In this document: piece after piece, positions 50,977 to 59,346 of the stretch
How the letters are laid out: each line of letters begins with the position of its first letter
Numbering within the stretch: the stretch's first letter is position 1
Origin: Hyphomicrobiales bacterium
GTDB lineage: Bacteria > Pseudomonadota > Alphaproteobacteria > Rhizobiales > CAJQND01
DNA length: 64,000 nt
Direction: 5' to 3'
Assembly (NCBI GenBank): GCA_028285595.1
Contig: JANQOW010000067.1
Span: 1-64,000 of the forward strand
Notes under the pieces: generated by a model
Databases searched by the model: none
What the model was told of the DNA's origin: nothing
What the model saw: only the letters and a program-made list of their open reading frames with translations
Program-made: the position numbers and the translations under genes

Positions 50977-52362
50977 TCAAATGTGGTGATAGTCTTCAAC
51001 GCCGACCGTGTGGTCGGTGCCGGCCAACGGCACTTGGGCCATGGCGGAGGCTTCCATGGTGAGCGCGGCAAGATCTTCCGGCTCCAGGGAATGGACGTTG
51101 GTTTTACCGCAAGCGCGGGCCATCATCTGTGCTTCGATGGTCAGCGTGTGCAGGAAGTTGTAAACCCGCTCAGCGGCTTCATCAGGGTTCAGGCGCTTAC
51201 GCAACTCCGGGTCTTGCGTGGCCACGCCCACCGGGCAACGCCCTGTGTGGCAGTGGTAACAAGAGCCTGCAGGCACTCCCATTTCCTTCTCATAGTCGGC
51301 TTCGGGAATGTCCTTGTTGCAGTTCATCGCCATCATGGCCGAGTGACCGATGGCAATGGCATCAGCGCCCAAGGCAAGGGCCTTGGCCACGTCGCCGCCG
51401 TTGCGAATGCCGCCGGCATAGACCAGCGAGATCTCGCCGCGCTTGCCGATATCATCGATCGCACGCCGCGCCTGGCGGATGGCGGCCATGCCGGGCACAC
51501 CGGTTTCTTCGGTGGCCAGGTGCGGGCCCGCCCCGGTGGAGCCTTCCATGCCGTCGATGTAGATCGAATCCGGATCGGTCTTGGCGGCCATGCGAACGTC
51601 ATCATAAACACGCGCAGCGCCCAGCTTGAGCTGGATCGGGATCTGCCAGTCGGTGGCTTCGCGGATCTCTTGGATCTTCAGAGCCAGATCGTCCGGGCCC
51701 AGCCAGTCCGGGTGACGGGCTGGCGAGCGCTGGTCGATGCCGGCCGGCAGCGAGCGCATCTCGGCCACCTGGTCGGTCACCTTCTGGCCCATCAAGTGGC
51801 CGCCCAGACCCACCTTACAACCCTGGCCGATGAAGAACTCACAGCCGTCTGCAAGGCGCAGGTGGTGCGGGTTGAAGCCATAGCGGGACTGAATGTTCTG
51901 GTAGAACCACTTGGACGAATAGCGCCGCTCGTCGGGGATCATGCCGCCTTCGCCAGAACAGGTTGCGGTGCCGGCCATGGTGGCGCCGCGGGCAAGGGCG
52001 GTTTTGGCTTCAAACGACAAGGCGCCGAAGCTCATCCCTGTGATGTAGATCGGAATGTCCAGCTCAAGCGGACGCTTGGCACGGGGGCCGATCACGGTCT
52101 TGGTCAGGCACTTTTCGCGGTAACCTTCGATCACGAAGCGCGTCAAGGTGCCGGGGAGGAATGTCAGTTCATCCCAGTGAGGGATCTTCTTGAAGAGTGA
52201 GAAGCCGCGCATCCGGTAGCGGCCCAATTCGGACTTGATATGGATGTCATCCATGACCTGCTGGTTGAAGATCCAGCTTCTGCCCAGGATGGTCGTGTCG
52301 CGTCCGTTTCCGTTCTTTTTCGACTTCTTCTTTTTCTTCTTCTTTTTCTCGTCTTTAGCCAT
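50977..52362 (-). CDS. mgsC: N-methylglutamate-synthase-like large subunit (MgsC/GlxD/GltB2 type)
   Basis: This is a 461-residue FMN- and iron-sulfur-binding subunit equal to the central domain of glutamate synthase. It has ITGMSFGALSFEAKTALARG and DGMEGSTGAGP (FMN/2-oxoglutarate site), and CYHCHTGRCPVGVAT holds the 3Fe-4S Cys pattern. An unusual start, MAKDEKKKKKKKKSKKNG, adds a positively charged run. In methylated-amine users the trimer forms N-methylglutamate from methylamine and glutamate; in rhizobia the same genes are glxD. Next to the GATase-like and GXGXG subunits, in the usual order. Confidence 0.85.
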   Translation of the reverse strand: MAKDEKKKKKKKKSKKNGNGRDTTILGRSWIFNQQVMDDIHIKSELGRYRMRGFSLFKKIPHWDELTFLPGTLTRFVIEGYREKCLTKTVIGPRAKRPLELDIPIYITGMSFGALSFEAKTALARGATMAGTATCSGEGGMIPDERRYSSKWFYQNIQSRYGFNPHHLRLADGCEFFIGQGCKVGLGGHLMGQKVTDQVAEMRSLPAGIDQRSPARHPDWLGPDDLALKIQEIREATDWQIPIQLKLGAARVYDDVRMAAKTDPDSIYIDGMEGSTGAGPHLATEETGVPGMAAIRQARRAIDDIGKRGEISLVYAGGIRNGGDVAKALALGADAIAIGHSAMMAMNCNKDIPEADYEKEMGVPAGSCYHCHTGRCPVGVATQDPELRKRLNPDEAAERVYNFLHTLTIEAQMMARACGKTNVHSLEPEDLAALTMEASAMAQVPLAGTDHTVGVEDYHHI

Positions 52363-52400
52363 GTTTCAGGTCTCCCAGGCCTCCTCAGAGGCGTGAATGG

Positions 52401-53246
52401 TTAGAGAACAATCTTCTTCTCGGTGGGCTCTAGGTTGTCGTAGTTCCAGAGCTGTTTACCGGCGACGATCTTGGTGAAGTGGTCCACGCCTTTGTCAGGC
52501 ATCAGCTCATATTGAGTGAGCTTGCGGGTGAGCCAGGCTTTGTCCAGATCCGTCAGCTCGCCCGGCACCGCGTCAACGCCGAGATCCTGGATCTCGCCGC
52601 CCACATAGATGGTGCCGTCATACATGCTGTCGCCCAGGTTCTTGCCGGCGTTGCCGCAAATGAGCATGCGTCCACGTTGCATCATGAAGCCGGAGAAAGC
52701 GCCCGTGTCGCCGCCGACGATGATGGAACCGCCCTTCATGTCGATCCCGGTGCGCGAGCCCACAGAGCCCTTGCAGACCAGATCGCCGCCGCGCAAGGCC
52801 GCGCCGAAGGTGGAGCCGGCGTTCTTTTCGATCACCACGGTACCGGCCATCATGTTTTCAGCACACGACCAGCCAACCCGGCCCGAGATGCGCACGTTTG
52901 GGCCGTCAAGAAGACCCACGCCGAAGTAGCCGAGGCTGCCTTCGATGATCAGGTTCAACCGGTTCAAGATGCCCACAGCGATGGAGTGCTTGGCGCCGGG
53001 GTTCTTGATGACAATGGTGCCATGGCCCTCGCTCATCAACTCGCGGATGCGGGTGTTGACCTCAGTGGCTTCCATGTTGTCGGCATTGATCTCGGCGCGC
53101 TTGTTGAAGTCCACATCAAACGCATCGTAGTAGCCGTAGCCGCCCTCGTTCTCGAGGGTGAACATGGTTTTGATGTCCCGGCCGGTGAGCGGCTCGGTGT
53201 GCATTCCCATTTCATGGGAAACGCTGTCTTGGTTCAGGCCTTCCAT
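52401..53246 (-). CDS. mgsB: N-methylglutamate-synthase-like GXGXG subunit (MgsB/GlxC type)
   Basis: This is a 281-residue protein equal to the C-terminal GXGXG beta-helix domain of glutamate synthase. Repeats such as SAGV-like NRLNLIIEGSLGYFGVGLLDG, SGRVGWSCAENMMAGTVVIEKNAG, GDLVCKGSVGSRTGIDMKGGSIIVGGDTG and MLICGNAGKNLGDSMYDGTIYVGG are visible. It supports channelling within the synthase. Its start overlaps the mgsA stop by 13 bases. Confidence 0.86.
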   Translation of the reverse strand: MEGLNQDSVSHEMGMHTEPLTGRDIKTMFTLENEGGYGYYDAFDVDFNKRAEINADNMEATEVNTRIRELMSEGHGTIVIKNPGAKHSIAVGILNRLNLIIEGSLGYFGVGLLDGPNVRISGRVGWSCAENMMAGTVVIEKNAGSTFGAALRGGDLVCKGSVGSRTGIDMKGGSIIVGGDTGAFSGFMMQRGRMLICGNAGKNLGDSMYDGTIYVGGEIQDLGVDAVPGELTDLDKAWLTRKLTQYELMPDKGVDHFTKIVAGKQLWNYDNLEPTEKKIVL

Positions 53247-54169
53247 ACCCGGACCTCCTCATCATAAGGGTCATACGTATCGATTTCGTGGGGGATCACC
53301 GCGCGGATGGCCACCTCTTCAGAGGCGAGCGCCACCAGGTCGTCGGCTTCGTAAAGCACCATCGGCTTGGCGGCCATGGTGTCTTTGGCCATGCCCAGCT
53401 CATCGCGGGTGGTGACCAGATAGGTGAACACGCCGTCGATCTCTTCGATCGACATGCGCAGGCTCTCTTCCAACGAAATGCCCTTCTCAAGGTTCACGGC
53501 CGTGTAAACGGCGAGAAGCTCTGAGTCACAGTTGGAGACAAAGCGCTGACCGCTGCGTTCCAGGTGGCGGCGCATCAGCCAATAGTTGGTGATCTGGCCG
53601 TTATGCACCACGGCAATGTCGTTGTAGGGGTAGGCCCAGTACGGGTGGGCGGAGCGGATGTCTACGTCCGATTCCGTTGCCATCCGCGTGTGGCCGATGG
53701 CGTGGGTGCCTTCGAACTTGCCGAGGCCATATTGGTCGGACACCACGGTGGCATCGCCCAGGTCCTTGATCAGTTCAAGAGCGCTGCCGATCGAGAGGAT
53801 CTCAGCGCCGTTAATGTCTTCGATCCGGTCCGCAATCTGCTTCATGTCACCGTCAAAGGCGATCCGGTAGCGGTAGGCATATTCAGTCGCCTCCTCTTCC
53901 TTCTTCACCTTCACGCCCACTTCTTTCAGGAGCGCGTCCACTTTGGCGCGGCGGTCTTTGATCTCCTGGTGAATGTGAAAGCCCGTGGAGAGCTCTTCCT
54001 GCTCGGCCACTTTGAAGCGCATCACATATTCATCCTTGCCCGGTTTGCCGTAAATGGCAAAGCCGGTTGAATCGGGCCCACGGTGTTTGAGTGCCTGCAG
54101 CATGGCGGTCATTTCCCCGCCCACATTGCTGGTGCCCTTGCGGTGGATAAGCCCTGCTATTCCACACAT
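53234..54169 (-). CDS. mgsA: Glutamine amidotransferase class II subunit (MgsA/GlxB type)
   Basis: This is a 311-residue Ntn-type amidotransferase. The Cys nucleophile is residue 2 (MCGIAGLIHRKG), with GHTRMATESDVDIRSAHPYW and FVSNCDSELLAV, as in the glutamate-synthase N-terminal domain. In N-methylglutamate synthase it releases amine from gamma-glutamylmethylamide. It begins the mgsABC run after the ligase gene. Confidence 0.87.
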   Translation of the reverse strand: MCGIAGLIHRKGTSNVGGEMTAMLQALKHRGPDSTGFAIYGKPGKDEYVMRFKVAEQEELSTGFHIHQEIKDRRAKVDALLKEVGVKVKKEEEATEYAYRYRIAFDGDMKQIADRIEDINGAEILSIGSALELIKDLGDATVVSDQYGLGKFEGTHAIGHTRMATESDVDIRSAHPYWAYPYNDIAVVHNGQITNYWLMRRHLERSGQRFVSNCDSELLAVYTAVNLEKGISLEESLRMSIEEIDGVFTYLVTTRDELGMAKDTMAAKPMVLYEADDLVALASEEVAIRAVIPHEIDTYDPYDEEVRVWKA

Positions 54170-54263
54170 TTTTCTGCTCTCCCTTTAGAAATTGGGTTGC
54201 ACGGTCCTGGGGCGGGCGGCGCCATCGCGCCATCCGCCCAAACTTTTGTCCGCAATGCCGCGC

Positions 54264-55742
54264 TTAAGGCAGGCAGTGCAGGTAGGTTTCCTGATCCCAG
54301 TCGGTCACGGTCGACATGAACCGTGCCCATTCATCCGATTTGTACTCATGGTAGAGGCGGTACATCTCGCCCGGCATGCCGCGCTGGACCACCTCATCCT
54401 GCTCCAAGGCTTCCAAAGCTTCGCCCAGAGACATGGGCAGCTTCTTCACCTGCTTGCCGGCTTCCATGGCTTCGTAGATGTTGCGCTCTTCCGGCTCGCC
54501 CGGATCCAGGTTGTTCTCAATGCCATCGTCGGCGGCCGCCAGAATGGTGGAGCCCATAATGTAGGGGTTCACCATGGAGTCCACCGAACGGTACTCAAAG
54601 CGGCCCGGCGCGGAGACGCGCAGACCCGTGGTGCGGTTCTGGAAGCCCCAGTCGGCGAAGACCGGTGCCCAGAAGCCGGTGTCCCAAAGGCGGCGGTAGG
54701 AATTCACCGTGGAACAGCCGATTGCGGTCAGCGCACGCAGGTGGTGCACGATGCCGCCAATGGCTTTGAGACCCTGCTTGCCCGGCATTTGCGGATCGTC
54801 CGTGTCGGGCATGAAGGTGTTGTCGCCACCTTCGATGTACATGTAGTTGTCTTTCATGCCCGGCAGCTTTTTGGGATCGTTGCCGGTCTTGTGGAAGACA
54901 TCCTTACCGCCGCGCCAGAGCGACATGTTGTGGTGACAACCTGAGGCGGAGACGCCCATGAACGGCTTGGTCATGAAGCAGGCAATGAGGTTGAACTCAC
55001 GGGCCACCTGGGCACAGATCTGCCGGTAGGTGGTGAGCCGGTCTGCATTTCGCAGAACGTCGTCGAACATCCAGTTCAATTCGAGCTGGCCCGGTGCGTC
55101 CTCATGGTCGCCCTGGATCATGTCGAGACCCATGGCGCGGGAATACTCCATCACCTTCATGTAAACCGGACGTAGGCTCTCAAACTGGTCAATGTGGTAG
55201 CAGAAGGGTTCAGAGAAGCCCCCATTGGGCTTGCCGTTCTCGTCCTTCTTGAGCCACATCATTTCCGGCTCGGTGCCCATGCGCAGGTGAAGGCCTTTGT
55301 GCTTCTTTTGGAATTCCTCGTGCAGACGGCGCAGGTTGCCGCGGCCGTCCGAGGTCAGATAACCACCTGGGTTTTCCTTCTCTTCGCGGTTGCGGAACAA
55401 GGTGCAGTAGAACCGGGCGATGCGCTTGTCCCAAGGCAGCTGCATCATGGTTTCCGGCTCGGGGATGCCGACCAACTCGGCGGCTTCAGGTCCGTAACCC
55501 AGATATTCGCCGGCGCGGTTGGTGAACAGGTTCATGGTGGCGCCATAGACGAGTTGGAAGCCCTTCTTGGCGACGCTTTCCCAGTGATCTGCGGGGATCC
55601 CCTTGCCCATGATCTTGCCGGTTACAGAGACGAACTGCAGGTAGAGATACTCAATCCCCAACTCGTCGATCTTTTTGCGGACCTCTTTGACCTTCTCCGC
55701 ACGGCCCTTCTGTTTTACGAAATTTTCGATGTCCATCGGCAT
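54264..55742 (-). CDS. gmaS: Glutamine-synthetase-type ligase (GmaS/GlnT)
   Basis: This is a 492-residue type III-like glutamine synthetase. Motifs are GTEPEMMWL, QGDHEDAPGQLELNW, KPFMGVSASGCHHNMSLW, NSYRRL and GRFEYRSVDSMVNPYI. In methylated-amine users the GmaS form joins methylamine to glutamate, and in rhizobia the close relative GlnT lies before glxBCD. The two cannot be separated by eye. It leads a leftward operon with mgsABC, and the ATG 55742 has GAGGGT before it. Operator-like ACCAATT repeats lie about 65 bases upstream. Confidence 0.86.
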   Translation of the reverse strand: MPMDIENFVKQKGRAEKVKEVRKKIDELGIEYLYLQFVSVTGKIMGKGIPADHWESVAKKGFQLVYGATMNLFTNRAGEYLGYGPEAAELVGIPEPETMMQLPWDKRIARFYCTLFRNREEKENPGGYLTSDGRGNLRRLHEEFQKKHKGLHLRMGTEPEMMWLKKDENGKPNGGFSEPFCYHIDQFESLRPVYMKVMEYSRAMGLDMIQGDHEDAPGQLELNWMFDDVLRNADRLTTYRQICAQVAREFNLIACFMTKPFMGVSASGCHHNMSLWRGGKDVFHKTGNDPKKLPGMKDNYMYIEGGDNTFMPDTDDPQMPGKQGLKAIGGIVHHLRALTAIGCSTVNSYRRLWDTGFWAPVFADWGFQNRTTGLRVSAPGRFEYRSVDSMVNPYIMGSTILAAADDGIENNLDPGEPEERNIYEAMEAGKQVKKLPMSLGEALEALEQDEVVQRGMPGEMYRLYHEYKSDEWARFMSTVTDWDQETYLHCLP

Positions 55743-56160
55743 GGTACCCTCGCACCCCTTCAAATTGGTTTTTTGATTGGCCTTAAATGGCGCTAAGGCC
55801 GGAGCATACCAATTATGGACCAATTTTGACAACTGGCAAGACTATTTTTAGGGCGGAATTTTTTCACCTCGCCCCGATAGAATGCTTCAATCGAAGCAAT
55901 GAGCAGGCGGGTGCTGTCAGTTCTTTGCCGTTTACCGGCAGAAATATTAGGTTTTTGTATTTGGGAAGCGGATCACAGGCAGGCGCTGAACCGCCAGATC
56001 CTGCGGGTGTTCGGTCAGGTGAAATGGTTACAACGCGGACCAATCGGCGCCCTTTCTGTGGTCAAAACAGAACCTTCCCTCGACGCGGTGCGTAATCATA
56101 GGTCATAATGTAAGAAGAAAAACATACCAATTTTATACCAATTATGACCAATAAGGACCA
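55743..56160. other. Divergent promoter region between gmaS and the GntR gene
   Basis: Apart from the operator arrays at its two ends, the 418 bases hold no gene I accept. The middle (55840-56095) shows no strong pattern; one further GGACCAATCGG occurs near 56037. The short track ORFs in it have no support. Confidence 0.7.
55806..55830. promoter_or_regulatory. Tandem operator repeat near the gmaS start
   Basis: Two copies of ACCAATT[A/T]TG are spaced 11 bases (ACC at 55808 and 55819), about 65 bases ahead of the gmaS ATG. The same unit recurs at the GntR start. Confidence 0.65.
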
Positions 56161-56166
56161 ATGAAG
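56101..56166. promoter_or_regulatory. Tandem operator array at the GntR start
   Basis: ACCA starts at 56126, 56137, 56147 and 56157, giving units ACCAATTTTAT, ACCAATTATG, ACCAATAAGG and ACCAATGAAG at 10-11 base steps. The last unit contains the ATG of the GntR gene. An inverted copy, GGTCATAATG, lies at 56101. Four units per helical turn on one face suggest cooperative binding by one protein, probably the FadR-like regulator itself. Confidence 0.68.
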
Positions 56167-56913
56167 GACCCCATGGCGAAGAAAGCTGAGTTCGATGTGA
56201 ACGGGTTGGCAGAGCATATGCCGGCCGACCTTTCGCCAGGGCGTGGGGCGGGGGCCATCACGGCGCGTCTGCGCAATGCGATCGAAACGGGCGTTTATTC
56301 CGATGGTGACCAGCTTCCGCCAGAGCGCCAACTGGCCACCGCCTTTGATGCGGCGCGCAGCACCATCCGCAAGGCGCTGAACCAACTTGAGCAAGCCGGG
56401 TTGGTGGAGCGGCGGATCGGCAGTGGCACCTATGTCTCCTACTCAGGACCCATTTCTGAGCAGGGAGATGAGATGATTGACCTGGTGAGCCCGTTGCAGC
56501 TCATCGAGGCGCGCTTTGCCATTGAACCCTACATGACCCGCCAAGCCGCGCTTCATGCCACCAAGCGTGATTTGGAGAACATTGAGGCGATCTTGGTGCG
56601 CCTTGAGGGAGCGCGCAATGATGAACCCTCGTTCTCTCGCTGGGACAGTGAGTTCCACCAGCAGTTGGCACGCTGTTCTCGGAACCCGCTCATTGTGCGG
56701 CTCTATCAGAACATCAACGAGGTGCGCTCCCATGCACAGTGGCGCGCCATGCGCCGCACGATCCTCTCTCCTGAACAGATTGACGTCTATAACGCGCAGC
56801 ATCGCCAGATCTACGATGCGCTCTGTGAGCGCGATCTGAAAACTGCGTCAAAGCGCATTGAGGCGCATCTGGAAAAGGCTCGGCAAGATCTCATCGGGGC
56901 TGAAAGCGGATAG
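56161..56913 (+). CDS. FadR-family GntR transcriptional regulator
   Basis: This is a 250-residue regulator with a GntR wHTH (ARLRNAIETGVYSDGDQLPPERQLATAFDAARSTIRKALNQLEQAGLVERRIGSGTYV) and a FadR-type FCD ligand domain (LIEARFAIEPYMTRQAALHATKRDLENIEAIL...FHQQLARCSRNPLIVRLYQNIN). FCD proteins usually sense a carboxylate ligand via metal. Candidate operators overlap its start and precede gmaS. Start could also be ATG 56173. Confidence 0.87.
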   Translation: MKDPMAKKAEFDVNGLAEHMPADLSPGRGAGAITARLRNAIETGVYSDGDQLPPERQLATAFDAARSTIRKALNQLEQAGLVERRIGSGTYVSYSGPISEQGDEMIDLVSPLQLIEARFAIEPYMTRQAALHATKRDLENIEAILVRLEGARNDEPSFSRWDSEFHQQLARCSRNPLIVRLYQNINEVRSHAQWRAMRRTILSPEQIDVYNAQHRQIYDALCERDLKTASKRIEAHLEKARQDLIGAESG

Positions 56914-56935
56914 GCGAGCAGAGGCGCATTCAATC

Positions 56936-57799
56936 ATGAGCCCGGTGGTACTTGGCAGCCTGGCGGCCTTATTCTGGGGCGTGCACGATCTGGTGGCCGG
57001 CATCTCCAGCCGCAAACTTGGCCATATGGTGGTCGTGCTCGGGGTGACCGTCTTCGGGCTCTTGGCCATTACGCTATGGATTGGGCTGACCTCTGAGTTT
57101 CCCAATATGGCGCGTACTGATGTTTGGGTGCCCTTGGCTGCAGGGGTTGGCTATGCGTGCGCGACCCTTTTCCTTTTTGCGTCCTTTGCCGCCGGGCCGT
57201 TTTCGATTGCCGCACCGGTCGGAGGGTCTTATCCGCTCACATCTATGATGATCGCCGCGCTGCTCGGTAACCCCACGAGCGGACTGCAGCTTGTCGCTGC
57301 TTTGACCGTTATTGCCGGCGTCGTGATTGTTGCCGTCACCGAACCCGGCGGGGACGGCGCGCAGACTTACGACAAACAGGCCATACGGCGCACCATCATC
57401 TGTGCCGGGCTTGCTCATATCAGCTTTGCCGTCGCCATCGCGCTTGGCCAACAAGCCGCTGTGCTCTTCGGCGCGGTGGAAGGTACATGGATCAGCCGCC
57501 TCGCGGGTGCCCTCTTGATCTTGTGCTTGTTCTTTACCGTCAACACCCGCCGCGCCCTTCCGTTCAAATGGATTGCGCCAGTGGTTGCGATCGGGTGTTT
57601 GGACGCGGCGGCCATCAGCCTGCTCAACGCCGCCGGCAACACCGATCAGCCGCAAATTGCGGCTGTGGCTGGGTCTGCCTTTGGGGTGGTGACGATTCTG
57701 CTTGCCCGGATTATCTTGAAAGAGCAAATCTCTCCCAAACGTTGGCTGGGGATTGCGCTGACCTTCGTCGGCGTGGCGGTCCTATCGGCTCTGGAGTGA
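56936..57799 (+). CDS. EamA/DMT-family transporter
   Basis: This is a 287-residue inner-membrane transporter with two EamA halves (PVVLGSLAALFWGVHDLVAGISS and ICAGLAHISFAVAIALGQQ). It is likely an exporter or importer of a small metabolite. ATG 56936 is chosen; the track ORF start would overlap the regulator. It belongs to the rightward unit controlled by the GntR gene and is followed four bases later by a dioxygenase gene. Confidence 0.85.
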   Translation: MSPVVLGSLAALFWGVHDLVAGISSRKLGHMVVVLGVTVFGLLAITLWIGLTSEFPNMARTDVWVPLAAGVGYACATLFLFASFAAGPFSIAAPVGGSYPLTSMMIAALLGNPTSGLQLVAALTVIAGVVIVAVTEPGGDGAQTYDKQAIRRTIICAGLAHISFAVAIALGQQAAVLFGAVEGTWISRLAGALLILCLFFTVNTRRALPFKWIAPVVAIGCLDAAAISLLNAAGNTDQPQIAAVAGSAFGVVTILLARIILKEQISPKRWLGIALTFVGVAVLSALE

Positions 57800-57803
57800 C
57801 CTG

Positions 57804-58634
57804 ATGATTGAGCTCACCGAGACGCACAAACACACGTTTCGTGAAGACGGCTTTGCCATCGTGGAAGGTGTGCTGGACCGCGAAACCATCGAGGCGGCGC
57901 GCGAGAAGTTTCCGCTTCTGTTCAAAGGTCAGTTTGAGACGGGGCTGCAGCCAGATGAGTGGAACTGGCATGAAGGCCGTGACCGCGATACGCTCACCCG
58001 GCAGATCTGTAATGGCTGGAAGGCGGACCGGACGATTGCCTCCATCGTTCTGCGCGAGGACATTGGACGGGCATGTGCTGAGCTGCGAGGCTGGCCGGGC
58101 TCGCGGATCAACCAAGACAATGTGATCTGGAAACCTCCAGGCTCAAAACCCTTAGGGTTTCACCAAGATGACAGCTACCAGGACTGGATTGTTCCCAACG
58201 AGATGATGACCTGTTGGATCACGTTGGATGACACCACGGCCACGGGTGGCACGATCGAATATGTGCGCGGTTCTCACCTATGGCCCTTGGCGCCGCCGAT
58301 TGGGCAGTTTCATGCGCCTGACGATGCGCTGGCCGATCTGAGGCCCGCGGCAGCCGGTGCGGGTGTGGAGCCTGAGATCGTTCCAATTGAGGTTCCTGCC
58401 GGTTCGGCCGTGTTCCACCACGGGCGCACATGGCATGGCTCGCGCGACAATAAAGGTGAGGCGCCCCGGCGCTCGGTGGTGGCCCATTGTATGTCATGCG
58501 ATGTGGCTCATCATCCCTCGAACGTACACCCGGTCTACAGCCGATATCGAAGGCAAGACGATCTGTCGATGGATGAGAGCTTCTTTCCCATCCTCTGGCG
58601 CCAAGATGGCTATCGTACGGCCTGGCTGCCTTAG
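57804..58634 (+). CDS. Phytanoyl-CoA dioxygenase (PhyH) family Fe(II)/2-oxoglutarate oxygenase
   Basis: This is a 276-residue PhyH-fold oxygenase. The iron ligands are the His and Asp of GFHQDDSYQ and the distal His of TWHGSRDN; the 2-oxoglutarate Arg is probably in APRRSVVAHCM. These enzymes hydroxylate a substrate with O2 and 2-oxoglutarate, giving succinate and CO2. The substrate is unknown, but the amino-acid-linked genes around it point to an amino acid or amide. Only four bases separate it from the transporter gene. Confidence 0.87.
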   Translation: MIELTETHKHTFREDGFAIVEGVLDRETIEAAREKFPLLFKGQFETGLQPDEWNWHEGRDRDTLTRQICNGWKADRTIASIVLREDIGRACAELRGWPGSRINQDNVIWKPPGSKPLGFHQDDSYQDWIVPNEMMTCWITLDDTTATGGTIEYVRGSHLWPLAPPIGQFHAPDDALADLRPAAAGAGVEPEIVPIEVPAGSAVFHHGRTWHGSRDNKGEAPRRSVVAHCMSCDVAHHPSNVHPVYSRYRRQDDLSMDESFFPILWRQDGYRTAWLP

Positions 58635-58659
58635 TTCAGTTCAATAAGGGACATTCGGT

Positions 58660-59346
58660 TTGCCCAAGCATATCGGAATTGTGGCCTGCTCAGCAGAAGG
58701 TGCATCGCTTTGCTACCGCACGATCTGTGTGGAGGGAGCGGAGGTTCTGGGACCTCATGCCCATCCTGAGGTCACCATGCACACGCCCTCGCTTGCCGAC
58801 TATGTCGCGTGCCTGGATGCGGGCGATTGGGACGGTGTGGGGGCATTGATGCTCGCTTCGGCGGAGAAGCTGGCGGCGGCCGGCGCCGATTTCCTCATCT
58901 GCCCGGACAACACCATCCATCAGGCGTTCGGCCCTGTGGAGGCGCACTCTCCGTTGCCGTGGCTGCATATTGTGGACGGTGTCGCCGCGGCCGCCGAAGA
59001 GCAAGGCTTCCGCAAGCTGGCGCTTACTGGAACGCAATGGTTGGTAGACGGCCCGGTCTATCCTGATAAGCTGGCGGCGCGTGGTCTGGAGTGCGTGCGG
59101 CCCAGTGCTGAGGAACGGGCTGAGATGAACCGGATCATCATGCAAGAACTGGTCAACAGCACCTTCAAACCCGAGAGCACGGCCTACTTTCAAACAGCCA
59201 TTGAGGGATTGAAGAGCCAAGGATGTGATGCCGTCATATTGGGCTGCACCGAGATCCCGTTGATCATAAATGACGATAACTCAGCTTTGCCGACCCTGGA
59301 TTCTACCCGGCTTCTCGCCCGCGCCGCCTTACAGCACGCGCTCTAG
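58660..59346 (+). CDS. Aspartate/glutamate racemase family protein, atypical first site
   Basis: This is a 228-residue racemase-fold protein. The second active-site Cys is in LGCTEIPLII, but the first loop reads LICPDNTIH: the place of the usual Cys/Thr is Asp, with a Cys two residues earlier. It might be a racemase, isomerase or a hydantoin-like enzyme. TTG 58660 is taken as start because AAGGGAC lies upstream and no in-frame ATG exists before residue 39. It ends four bases inside the convergent dehydrogenase gene. Confidence 0.8.
   Translation: MPKHIGIVACSAEGASLCYRTICVEGAEVLGPHAHPEVTMHTPSLADYVACLDAGDWDGVGALMLASAEKLAAAGADFLICPDNTIHQAFGPVEAHSPLPWLHIVDGVAAAAEEQGFRKLALTGTQWLVDGPVYPDKLAARGLECVRPSAEERAEMNRIIMQELVNSTFKPESTAYFQTAIEGLKSQGCDAVILGCTEIPLIINDDNSALPTLDSTRLLARAALQHAL

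Noticed and set aside
55787-56095. 102-residue ORF between gmaS and the GntR gene
   Set aside because: It lies in the promoter region, overlaps the operator repeats and has no protein-like pattern.
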